A stretch of DNA of 51,373 nucleotides. It comes from Acidimicrobiaceae bacterium UBA7830. Lineage in GTDB: Bacteria > Actinomycetota > Acidimicrobiia > Acidimicrobiales > Ilumatobacteraceae. The notes under the pieces were generated by a model, which searched no databases, had not been told where the DNA came from, and worked only from the letters and a program-made list of their open reading frames with translations. The stretch lies in the NCBI GenBank assembly GCA_002501485.1, contig DLTS01000024.1, positions 14,412 through 65,784 on the forward strand. The letters are read 5' to 3'. Below, piece by piece: positions 6,377-13,957 of the stretch. Made by a program: the position numbers and the translations under genes. Position 1 is the first letter of the stretch. The number at the start of each line of letters is the position of its first letter.

Positions 6377-8538
6377 GTTGCGGTCCTGAGGCGAAGACTG
6401 TTTGACACAACAAAGACACTAGATAAGACCATCGCGAGACCAGCGACAAGCGGGGAAAGTCGTCCCGACATGGCAAGAGGGACGGCAGAAACGTTGTAAC
6501 CGAATGCCCACAACAGATTCACCTTGATCGTTCGAAGGGTGCGACGAGACAGCTCAATTGCGTCGACCACAGATGTGAGATCGTTGCGCATGAGTGTGAG
6601 ATCGCTGGCGTGAACGGCGACATCTGAACCCGCTCCCATCGAGATTCCGAGATCAGCCGCGGCGAGGGCTGCTGCGTCATTCACGCCGTCTCCCACCATC
6701 GCAACTTGTTGACCCTCGGCCTGTAGATCGCTAATGAGCGACAACTTCTCTGAGGGACTGAGCTCTGGGTAAACGTCTTCAGAATCAATACCGACCTCGT
6801 GGGCAATGATTTCTGCAACCGCCCGAAGGTCACCCGTTGCCATCAGAGGTCGAATTCCACGCGCCTTCATTTCTGCGATCGCATTTGCGCTTGATGGTTT
6901 CGCTCGATCGGCAACGAAAATTGTTCCAACCCGTATGCCGTCGACGACCACGTCAACGCCGGTCTCTGCGCGTGGAGATGGATCTGCCGAGGTGCATACC
7001 TCAACAACGACTCCTTCTACGGCACCTCGCACGCCAAACCCGGGGATATTGACGGCATCAACCGCCAACGGGAGTTCAACTTCGGTGTCATGCAGAGCCG
7101 CATCAACGATTGCTCGGGCGATCGGATGTTGATGCGATGCTTCGACGGCTGCCGCATGGTAAAGCACGTCGTGACGTGACCACCCATCAACGGGGGTGAC
7201 CGACGATACCCACATCTGCCCGGTCGTGATCGTGCCAGTCTTATCGAGAACCAACGTCTCGACCGTGCGCGTCTGTTCAAGAATGTGCGGTCCGCTGATC
7301 AAGATGCCTGCTCGCGCACCTCGACTGGTCCCCACGAGCAACGCCATTGGAGTTGCGAGTCCAAGGGCACATGGGCACGCAATGATCAGCACCGCAACGC
7401 CGGTCGAAAACGCATCTTCAGTTGATGAGCCAAACAGCAGCCATGCGATCGTCGTCATCACCGATAACGCCACAATTACCGGTACAAATACCGCCGACAC
7501 CCGGTCGGCAATTCGTTGAACGGGTGCAGTACCTGACTGGGCGTTCATGACGAGTCGTGCGATTGCAGCGACTTGGGTATCTCGTCCAATCTTCGTCACC
7601 CGCACGGCGAGAACACCGTCACCGTTTATCGCCGTTCCGACAACATCAGAGCCCGGTTCAATCTCAACGGGCACGCTCTCACCGGTGAGCATCGACATAT
7701 CGACCGAAGATGATCCCTCAATCACGATTCCGTCAGTTGCGATTTGATTACCAGGAGCAACGACGAAGACGTCATCAACCTGTAGTGCGCATACCTCAAC
7801 AGTTTGTGTTTTTCCATCTGCTCGGCGTACCTCGACAGTGTCACCGGCCGTTTCCAGCAGAGCATTCACCGCATCACCAACACGCCGTTTTGACCGATGC
7901 TCGAACCACCTGCCAGCAAGCACGATCGCAACAGTTGTTGACGCCACCTCAAAGTACAGGTGGTCTCCCCCACCCGTAAACGACATCGTCATCGACATTC
8001 CGATGTCACCCGCAGATGTTCCGAACAGTGCCCACACCGACCATGCCAGTGAAGCAAGTACGCCAATGGAAATGAGTGTGTCCATGGTGGTCTCGCCGTT
8101 ACGAAGATTCAGCACCATCGAACGGTGGAATGGGAAGCCCGACCAGAGCGCGACCGGGAGCGTGAGCCCGAGGGTGAACCATTGCCAGGCATCAAACTGC
8201 AGGAAACTCACCATCGACACCAATAGCACGGGGATACCAAGTGCTATCGCAACAACAAGTCGGCGTTCGAGATCGACAGAACGTTCATACTGTTCACGGC
8301 CGACTTCTTCAGGTGTGCTCGCCTCGTAACCGGTGTGTTCGATTGTCGAAATCAGGGAAGCAACGTCAGTCGTGTTAGTTACGGTCACCCGCGCTCGTTC
8401 AGTGGCATAATTCACCGAAGCTTCGACGCCGTCAATTCTGTTGAGTCGCCGCTCGATGCGAGATGCGCAGGCTGCGCACGTCATTCCGCCGATGACGAGT
8501 TCGACGGTGACTTCAGGCGACGTCGAATCCGGCTTCAT
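6373..8538 (-). CDS. copA: copper-exporting P1B-type ATPase
   Basis: A 721-residue heavy-metal ATPase. The N-terminal metal-binding domain has GMTCAAC; then come paired hydrophobic segments, the phosphatase TGES loop, the transmembrane metal motif CPC (IACPCALGLATP), the phosphorylation site DKTGT, the HP motif (SHQHP) and the GDGVND hinge. CPC plus the YN and M-S residues of the last helices indicate Cu(I) specificity. It pumps copper out of the cytosol. The ATG at 8538 is chosen because it begins the family-like sequence and overlaps copZ by 26 nt; the longer frame from 8634 translates copZ out of frame. Confidence 0.93.
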   Translation of the reverse strand: MKPDSTSPEVTVELVIGGMTCAACASRIERRLNRIDGVEASVNYATERARVTVTNTTDVASLISTIEHTGYEASTPEEVGREQYERSVDLERRLVVAIALGIPVLLVSMVSFLQFDAWQWFTLGLTLPVALWSGFPFHRSMVLNLRNGETTMDTLISIGVLASLAWSVWALFGTSAGDIGMSMTMSFTGGGDHLYFEVASTTVAIVLAGRWFEHRSKRRVGDAVNALLETAGDTVEVRRADGKTQTVEVCALQVDDVFVVAPGNQIATDGIVIEGSSSVDMSMLTGESVPVEIEPGSDVVGTAINGDGVLAVRVTKIGRDTQVAAIARLVMNAQSGTAPVQRIADRVSAVFVPVIVALSVMTTIAWLLFGSSTEDAFSTGVAVLIIACPCALGLATPMALLVGTSRGARAGILISGPHILEQTRTVETLVLDKTGTITTGQMWVSSVTPVDGWSRHDVLYHAAAVEASHQHPIARAIVDAALHDTEVELPLAVDAVNIPGFGVRGAVEGVVVEVCTSADPSPRAETGVDVVVDGIRVGTIFVADRAKPSSANAIAEMKARGIRPLMATGDLRAVAEIIAHEVGIDSEDVYPELSPSEKLSLISDLQAEGQQVAMVGDGVNDAAALAAADLGISMGAGSDVAVHASDLTLMRNDLTSVVDAIELSRRTLRTIKVNLLWAFGYNVSAVPLAMSGRLSPLVAGLAMVLSSVFVVSNSLRLRTAT

Positions 8539-8719
8539 CAATCGCTGCGACAACTGCTCCGTTATCAATCCCTGAACCAGTGACAGTGACCAACTTCGCG
8601 TCGAGATCAACCACAACGGACGACACACCGGCAACCACTGAAACCTCTTTTTGGATTGCGGCCTCGCAATGACCGCACGTCATTTCAGGAACAGAGAGTT
8701 CGAGTTGATTACTACCCAC
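8513..8719 (-). CDS. copZ: CopZ-like copper chaperone (HMA domain)
   Basis: A 68-residue protein consisting of a single heavy-metal-associated domain with the metal-binding motif MTCGHC near residues 13-18. It would carry Cu(I) to the ATPase encoded immediately downstream, whose start lies inside this gene. The start is GTG at 8719. No Shine-Dalgarno sequence precedes it, and a TAACGT box 7 nt upstream suggests a leaderless mRNA. Confidence 0.88.
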   Translation of the reverse strand: MGSNQLELSVPEMTCGHCEAAIQKEVSVVAGVSSVVVDLDAKLVTVTGSGIDNGAVVAAIDEAGFDVA

Positions 8720-8726
8720 GACTCAT

Positions 8727-8732
8727 ACGTTA
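8727..8732 (-). promoter_or_regulatory. candidate -10 element of the copZ-copA operon
   Basis: On the minus strand TAACGT ends 7 nt before the copZ GTG, the spacing expected if transcription begins at the start codon. Just upstream lie an 8-bp palindrome GCGATCGC (8734-8741) and an imperfect TACCC-AG-GGGCA pair (8763-8774), which could be part of a copper-responsive operator, though the match is weak. Confidence 0.3.
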
Positions 8733-8787
8733 TGCGATCGCTCAACGATGCACCACCGGAGGTACCCAGGGGCATTACATGTATCGC

Positions 8788-9819
8788 TCAGATGCCGCTT
8801 CGCAGTGTCGTAAGGGCACCGGCTGCAAGCTCTTCAACCGCATCACGGAAACCGTTGAGAATCTCTTCGTCGACATCATCTCCCATTGCTCCATGGAGGT
8901 ACCTGGCGTACACACCTTCAGAAATGACCGCCAGCCTGAATGCCGAAAAGGCGACGTAATAGGGAATATCGCTCACATCGCAACCGGTTCGAGCTGCGTA
9001 TCGATCAACCAGTTGCTGATACGAGGGAAATCCTCCAGCACCTGTTGGGTCGTTCGAGCGTTGGCCATTGCCGTCCGGATCTGCCCAATACACGCCGAGG
9101 TATCCAAGGTCAGCCAGCGGGTCACCGAGGGTGCATAACTCCCAGTCAAGCACTGCGACAATACGGTTGCTATCGAGGTTGGTGAGGCAGTTTCCGAGTC
9201 GGTAATCGCCGTGCGCGATCGAAACTGATTGCTGCTGAGGAATTGATGCGGCTAACAGATGGGCAACCTCATCGATTTCGGGAAGGTTTCGGGTTCGAGA
9301 ATCAGCCCACTGACGCGTCCAGCGTTTAACCTGTCGATGGACATAGCCCTCACGACGGGCAAGATCTCCGAGCCCGACAGCGTCGACATCAACTGCGTGC
9401 AGGTCAGCAAGAACATCGACGAGATCAAATGCAACTGCCTTGCGCTGCTCGATCGAGAGCTCCGCTCCTTTTTCAGGACTGTCGAGCACGATGCCATCGA
9501 CGAAATCCATCACATAAAACGGAGCCTGATTTACCGAATCGTCTGAGCACAATCCCAACGTTTTCGGCACTGGCGCATCGGTTGTTCCGACGGCTGAAAT
9601 GATCTTGTGTTCGCGCGCCATATCGTGAGCGGTCGCAAGGACATGACCGAGTGGTGGACGGCGAAGAACGAACCGACGTCCGTGCCGATCGGTCACCATG
9701 TAGGTGAGATTTGAACGACCACCTTCAATGAGGGAGAAGTCGTACGGCCCTTCAATCCCCTCGATGTGCGCATCGAGCCAAGCGGTTACCGGCTCGTTCT
9801 CTATCCCTGGGATCGACAT
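8788..9819 (-). CDS. phosphotransferase of the ACAD10/ACAD11 N-domain type
   Basis: A 343-residue kinase-fold protein with an intact nucleotide loop (GGRSNLTY, 33-40), catalytic motif HGDYRLGN (H203, D205, N210) and a metal-binding LDWE at 224-227. This pattern matches the phosphotransferases related to the N-terminal domain of human ACAD10/11, which in bacteria often occur with acyl-CoA dehydrogenases and are thought to phosphorylate hydroxyacyl substrates. No such dehydrogenase is adjacent. A TAGTTT box 8 nt before the ATG and no clear ribosome site suggest a near-leaderless mRNA. The substrate is unproven. Confidence 0.8.
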   Translation of the reverse strand: MSIPGIENEPVTAWLDAHIEGIEGPYDFSLIEGGRSNLTYMVTDRHGRRFVLRRPPLGHVLATAHDMAREHKIISAVGTTDAPVPKTLGLCSDDSVNQAPFYVMDFVDGIVLDSPEKGAELSIEQRKAVAFDLVDVLADLHAVDVDAVGLGDLARREGYVHRQVKRWTRQWADSRTRNLPEIDEVAHLLAASIPQQQSVSIAHGDYRLGNCLTNLDSNRIVAVLDWELCTLGDPLADLGYLGVYWADPDGNGQRSNDPTGAGGFPSYQQLVDRYAARTGCDVSDIPYYVAFSAFRLAVISEGVYARYLHGAMGDDVDEEILNGFRDAVEELAAGALTTLRSGI

Positions 9820-9854
9820 ATCGGATGAAACTACTTCGGCACGGATGAACTCGG

Positions 9855-10988
9855 TTAGCCGGGCCTGCCAACGTCAACAACTTTGTTCCAGTTCACACTG
9901 GTGATGCTCACAAATTTTCCTGGGGATGGAGCGTGCACCATCTGACCGTCGCCAAGGTAAACCCCTACGTGGCTGATCGGATTGTGGTAGAAGATTAGAT
10001 CTCCGGGCTTTGCCTGAGTCCTAGGCACCGAAGGGAGCGCATTTGACTGCATCCTGGAGTTTCTTGGCAGCACCACACCCGCTTGTGCCCAGGCGTAATG
10101 AGTCAATCCTGAGCAGTCAAAAGAAACCCCTGGCAAAGATGTTGCATAGCGGTATGGAACTCCAATCTGGCCAAGGGCTGCGGTTACTGCGACCCCTGCC
10201 ATTCCCGATGGCGCTGGGTAGTTTGCAATAAGTTCGTCGGTAGCGGGACTCGACCCACCCCCAGGCTGCGACCCTGATCCTCCAGAGTTCCTCCTATTAA
10301 CCTCGGCTTGTTCGCGCTGATATTCGGCGAGAGCTGCGGCTAACCGCCGTTCTTCCTCAGCTTTAATCAGTGCTCCTAGCTTCCGTTCGGCAGACTTTCG
10401 CGCCGATTCGTACTCAACGGTTGAAGACTCCACCTCGTCCAACATGCCAGTGATCCGGGCAGCGAGATCTTCTGATTCTTTACGGAGCCGGTTGAGTTCA
10501 ATCTGTTCGAGTTCAAGTTCGCGAATTGCCGCCTGAAGGTCATCGGTCGTACCGACACCAACACGAAGCGCTACTCGGGACAACTGGTCACGGGTCAATA
10601 TGTCGCTATAGGCGGCGGCATTCGACAGCAATGGGCCAAGAACATCAGTGCTTGAACGAGTGAACGCCCGAACCGCAACCGTGGAGAGATCACTCTGTAA
10701 CTCACCAAGTTCGGCTTGTCGGAGGGCAACTCGACCTTTCGCAAGGTCGATATCGTCACCGAGCAGCCGTTGTTCATCCATTGCGACTGCGTAATCCTCG
10801 ATAAGAATGTCGGCCCGTTCGTGGAGGCGCTCAAGTTCGTCAACAATTCGTCGAACTTCTTGCTCCTGCTGATCAACGGTTTGGGCATGAGCGGCTTCTG
10901 GTAATACCGGGACTACCGTCAGCGCGAGAGCTGCAAGGCCGATCGCAGATCGGCGACGTTGGCGACGAAGATGATAGGCGGGCAACAT
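9855..10988 (-). CDS. secreted NlpC/P60 peptidoglycan endopeptidase
   Basis: A 377-residue exported protein. Residues 1-36 form a signal peptide (Arg-rich start, hydrophobic core, cleavage near AHAQ). Residues 38-230 are strongly heptad-like and should form a long coiled coil, followed by a Gly/Ser-rich linker at about 235-248. The C-terminal NlpC/P60 domain (about 260-377) has the triad C292 (DCSGL), H340 (ISHVGVYLG) and H352 (VHAPSPG). It should cleave stem peptides of peptidoglycan, like RipA-type hydrolases in cell separation; the coiled coil may be autoinhibitory or bind a divisome partner (inference). No partner gene is adjacent. Confidence 0.9.
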   Translation of the reverse strand: MLPAYHLRRQRRRSAIGLAALALTVVPVLPEAAHAQTVDQQEQEVRRIVDELERLHERADILIEDYAVAMDEQRLLGDDIDLAKGRVALRQAELGELQSDLSTVAVRAFTRSSTDVLGPLLSNAAAYSDILTRDQLSRVALRVGVGTTDDLQAAIRELELEQIELNRLRKESEDLAARITGMLDEVESSTVEYESARKSAERKLGALIKAEEERRLAAALAEYQREQAEVNRRNSGGSGSQPGGGSSPATDELIANYPAPSGMAGVAVTAALGQIGVPYRYATSLPGVSFDCSGLTHYAWAQAGVVLPRNSRMQSNALPSVPRTQAKPGDLIFYHNPISHVGVYLGDGQMVHAPSPGKFVSITSVNWNKVVDVGRPG

Positions 10989-11047
10989 TCGGTGGCAATC
11001 GTACCGTATGTTACGAAATGATGTCGATCAGGTCGACGGCCCTGCCG

Positions 11048-12637
11048 TCACTCCCATTCGATGGTGCCGGGAGGCTTTGATGTGATGTCATATGCCACCC
11101 GATTAATGCCCGATACCTCGTTGATAATCCGCTGTGACATCCGCTCTAGAAGATCATACGGAAGGCGCGCCCAATCAGCGGTCATCGCATCGTCACTGGT
11201 GACCGCCCGAATAATAATTGGGTGTCCGTAAGTGCGCTCATCGCCCATCACGCCAACCGATCGGATGTCAGGAAGAACAGCAAACGCCTGCCAGATCTCT
11301 CGTTCGAGGCCAGCAAGGGCAATCTCTTCGCGCACGATGGCGTCTGCCTCCTGCAACACCGCCACCCGCTCGGGGGCGACTTCTCCAATAATGCGCACTC
11401 CAAGCCCCGGGCCTGGGAAAGGCTGCCGCCACACCATTTCATCGGGAAGACCAAGTTCGGTTCCGAGTGCCCGAACTTCGTCTTTGAAGAGCTCCCGCAA
11501 CGGCTCGACAAGTTCAAGGGTCATATCTTCTGGAAGACCACCAACATTGTGATGGCTCTTAATGACCTCTGCGGTGCCGTCAACTCCACCGCTTTCGATC
11601 AGATCTGGATACAAGGTTCCTTGAACTAAGAACTTTGCTTCCGATAAACCTCCCGTGTGCTCTTCAAAAATACGAATGAAGAGCTCGCCAATCGCTTTGC
11701 GTTTTGCCTCGGGCTCAAGTATCCCTTCGAGGCGTTCAAAAAAGCGTTGCCCTGCGTCAACATGAATGAGCTCGATACCCATGTTGCGTCGGAATGTCTC
11801 GACCACCTGTTCGCTCTCGCCTTTGCGCATGAGACCGGTGTCGACGTAAACGCAGGTCAATTGAGCACCAATCGCTCGATGGACAAGTGCAGCTGCGACC
11901 GACGAGTCAACACCTCCAGAAAGCCCGCAAATGACCCGAGCGTCACCGACTTGTTCTTTGATGCGTTCCACCTGCTCATCAACAACAGACGACATCTTCC
12001 ATTCAGGATCACACCCAGCAAGTTGATGTAGAAACTGGCTGAGAACCTCCATGCCGTGAGGCGAGTGCACGACCTCAGGGTGGAACTGCACACCCCAGAT
12101 CTTTCGAGGGGTGCTTTCAAGCACTGCAACCGGAGCGTCAGGGGTGCTTGCGGTCGCGACGAAACCCTCAGGAACTTCCGTGATGGCATCGAAGTGACTC
12201 ATCCACACGTCATGAACGGTCGGCATGTCATCGGTGAGGAGATCGGACACCCCAGCACGGGTCATCTCTGCGCGACCGTACTCACCTCGCATACCTCGGC
12301 CCACTGCGCCACCAAGCTGCGAAGCGATGAGTTGCGCGCCGTAACAGATACCGAGAATGGGAATCCCGAGTTCATATATCGCAGGATCAAGTGTGGGAGC
12401 GCCGTCAACGTGCACGCTCTTCGGTCCACCAGAAAGAATGAGTCCTGCCGGCTGTGCAGCAACGACCTCGTCTGCAGAAATGCGATGTGGAACGATTCGC
12501 GAATAGACCTGTAATTCTCGAACGCGCCGAGCAATGAGTTGTGCGTACTGGGCGCCGAAGTCAACGACGAGAACTTCTTGACGAGTCGACAAGTCGCTTG
12601 GCGGAAGGGCGGGCGTCACCCAACCGATGGTAGACAT
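11048..12637 (-). CDS. guaA: GMP synthase (glutamine-hydrolysing)
   Basis: A 529-residue two-domain enzyme that converts XMP to GMP. The class-I glutaminase has C98 (GICYGAQ), H186 and E188 (FHPEV). The ATP pyrophosphatase has the P-loop SGGVDSS at 240-246, and the C-terminal dimerisation domain ends in KPPGTIEWE. The N-terminus is about ten residues longer than usual before VVDFGAQ, so an in-frame GTG at codon 7 or TTG at codon 16 may be the real start. With ATG 12637 the gene starts only 5 bp from the divergent membrane-protein gene. Confidence 0.95.
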   Translation of the reverse strand: MSTIGWVTPALPPSDLSTRQEVLVVDFGAQYAQLIARRVRELQVYSRIVPHRISADEVVAAQPAGLILSGGPKSVHVDGAPTLDPAIYELGIPILGICYGAQLIASQLGGAVGRGMRGEYGRAEMTRAGVSDLLTDDMPTVHDVWMSHFDAITEVPEGFVATASTPDAPVAVLESTPRKIWGVQFHPEVVHSPHGMEVLSQFLHQLAGCDPEWKMSSVVDEQVERIKEQVGDARVICGLSGGVDSSVAAALVHRAIGAQLTCVYVDTGLMRKGESEQVVETFRRNMGIELIHVDAGQRFFERLEGILEPEAKRKAIGELFIRIFEEHTGGLSEAKFLVQGTLYPDLIESGGVDGTAEVIKSHHNVGGLPEDMTLELVEPLRELFKDEVRALGTELGLPDEMVWRQPFPGPGLGVRIIGEVAPERVAVLQEADAIVREEIALAGLEREIWQAFAVLPDIRSVGVMGDERTYGHPIIIRAVTSDDAMTADWARLPYDLLERMSQRIINEVSGINRVAYDITSKPPGTIEWE

Positions 12638-12642
12638 TCAAG

Positions 12643-13020
12643 GTGGCCATTCAAAGTTCCGCACACGATCATCATCAAGAATTTTCTCGACGCCTCTCCG
12701 TCGCTGCCGCTTCTGCAATTGCCGCAATGACCTTCATTGCGATCAGTGCCGGCTCGGTATCAGCTCAAGAAGGCACTGACGTAGGTGACGTCAACACACC
12801 AACGGTGACCTACAACGACTTCATTCCCGAAGAACGTGACCTCAGCGACTGCATCAGCGCCATTCCAAAACCAGGATGCGGAAGTGAAGCGAAAGGTGGG
12901 TGGCGCCAAATGCTTGTCTTTGGTCTCGTGATCAGCGGTGTTGGTTTCATCGGCTGGCGAATCGTTTCCGGTGCACGAAAGAATCAACCGGTTTCGCCGC
13001 TTCAGACCGACGGCGAATAA
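12643..13020 (+). CDS. small exported or membrane protein of unknown function
   Basis: A 125-residue protein read from GTG 12643. Residues 15-41 form a signal peptide with likely cleavage after VSAQ. A polar middle part carries two cysteines (DLSDC, PGCGS) that could form a disulfide. One C-terminal membrane helix follows at about 88-108 with a short basic tail, so the topology would be outside-middle, inside-tail. No family is recognised. It is the only plus-strand gene in this region. It diverges from guaA and overlaps the 3' end of the Nudix gene by 19 nt. Confidence 0.65.
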   Translation: MAIQSSAHDHHQEFSRRLSVAAASAIAAMTFIAISAGSVSAQEGTDVGDVNTPTVTYNDFIPEERDLSDCISAIPKPGCGSEAKGGWRQMLVFGLVISGVGFIGWRIVSGARKNQPVSPLQTDGE

Positions 13021-13673
13021 AGCCGGACAAGGAGGTCAACCAATATTCGGCCGGTTGCACCCCACACCGTCTCATCAGCCAACTCAAAGAAGTGCAGGAG
13101 TCGATCGGTGGGCGAACTCCCCCACAACTCGCCGTGATAGGTGCCGGTCGCCGTGAGTTCAGCCAACGGCACCCACATCACCTTGTCTGCTTCCATCGTC
13201 TGCGGAGCGAGCGGCACCGAAGCATCGAGCAAACCGACCTTTGGAATGATGTAGCTCATACTCGCCACCGTGTTGACATGGGAAAGTTCACCCACAATCG
13301 ACACCATTGACGGATCGAGACCCACTTCTTCATAAGCCTCCCGCAAGGCGGTCTGCGTGGCGGTTTCTCCTGGATCCATCCGACCACCCGGAAACGAAAT
13401 CTCCCCTTTATGTTGGCGGAGCTGCTGGGAGCGCCGTGTTAACAACACTTCGACCCCTTGTGCACCAGGAGAGAGTGCAACAAGAACAGCAGCGTGACGA
13501 GCGCCGTCGAATGCTGGCTGAATTGGTAAACCCTCGGTATCGACAATCTCTGTTATGCGCCGTGTGGAGATGATCGCTTCGGCATCAACGTTCCACGGCG
13601 GGCTCACCACGCGATTCCACACCGACGGACGCGGAACGACCTGCTGTCCGCCCCGGGGCGCTGATTCACTCAC
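13002..13673 (-). CDS. CoA-type Nudix hydrolase (NudL-like)
   Basis: A 223-residue protein. The Nudix box GGRMDPGE...REAYEEVG lies at 96-118, preceded at 77-90 by LTRRSQQLRQHKG, the signature of the CoA pyrophosphatase subgroup. The likely reaction is cleavage of CoA or acyl-CoA to phosphopantetheine and 3',5'-ADP. GTG 13673 is chosen as start: it overlaps the stop of the preceding small gene by 8 nt, and the longer frame from 13853 is merely that small gene read out of frame. Confidence 0.85.
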   Translation of the reverse strand: MSESAPRGGQQVVPRPSVWNRVVSPPWNVDAEAIISTRRITEIVDTEGLPIQPAFDGARHAAVLVALSPGAQGVEVLLTRRSQQLRQHKGEISFPGGRMDPGETATQTALREAYEEVGLDPSMVSIVGELSHVNTVASMSYIIPKVGLLDASVPLAPQTMEADKVMWVPLAELTATGTYHGELWGSSPTDRLLHFFELADETVWGATGRILVDLLVRLYSPSV

Positions 13674-13845
13674 CCGTTGAGGTTCCTGGCACCCATCCGG
13701 ATTGAACAAGTTCGTTGAGCACTTCAGCCATACCAGCAGTCTTAAGATTTGCAAGCACCTTGCCAGGGAGCTGCTCGCCGCGCTCCCACTCGTTCCATGC
13801 GGTCTGCAACTTGTTGAGATCAGGGGCTGGACGTTCAAATGCCAT
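13666..13845 (-). CDS. 59-residue conserved-looking small protein, unknown function
   Basis: ATG 13845 to TGA 13666 encodes a 59-residue soluble protein rich in Trp, Leu and Glu (for example LQTAWNEWERGEQLPGK and VLNELVQSGWVPGT), probably two or three helices. It lacks signal peptide, membrane helix and cysteine. Its stop overlaps the Nudix GTG by 8 nt, so the two genes are coupled. A TAGAAT box ends 6 nt before the ATG, suggesting a leaderless mRNA. No function is recognised. It was found by reading the minus strand upstream of the Nudix start. Confidence 0.7.
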   Translation of the reverse strand: MAFERPAPDLNKLQTAWNEWERGEQLPGKVLANLKTAGMAEVLNELVQSGWVPGTSTGE

Positions 13846-13851
13846 GGGAAC

Positions 13852-13857
13852 ATTCTA
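13852..13857 (-). promoter_or_regulatory. candidate -10 of the small-protein/Nudix operon
   Basis: TAGAAT on the minus strand lies 6 nt before the ATG at 13845, next to the end of the groEL terminator. It is a near-consensus -10 hexamer in the leaderless position. No -35 consensus is visible. Confidence 0.45.
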
Positions 13858-13902
13858 CGGACGGATTGTTTGAGCGTCGCTTTAAACAGGAACCGAAAAA
13901 CA

Positions 13903-13932
13903 ATGGAGCCCGGGCATGCGCCCGGGCTCCAT
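13903..13932 (-). terminator. groEL terminator
   Basis: A perfect 13-bp stem (ATGGAGCCCGGGC with its complement) closes on a 4-nt loop. On the minus strand it is followed by a U-rich run (TGTTTTTC), the form of an intrinsic terminator, 25 nt after the groEL stop. It separates groESL from the small-protein/Nudix genes. Confidence 0.9.
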
Positions 13933-13957
13933 CAAACGACTCAGGGTCGTATGGGCA

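Noticed and set aside
13674..13853. Nudix hydrolase starting at 13853
   Set aside because: These residues are an out-of-frame reading of the 59-residue gene and contain no Nudix-family sequence.
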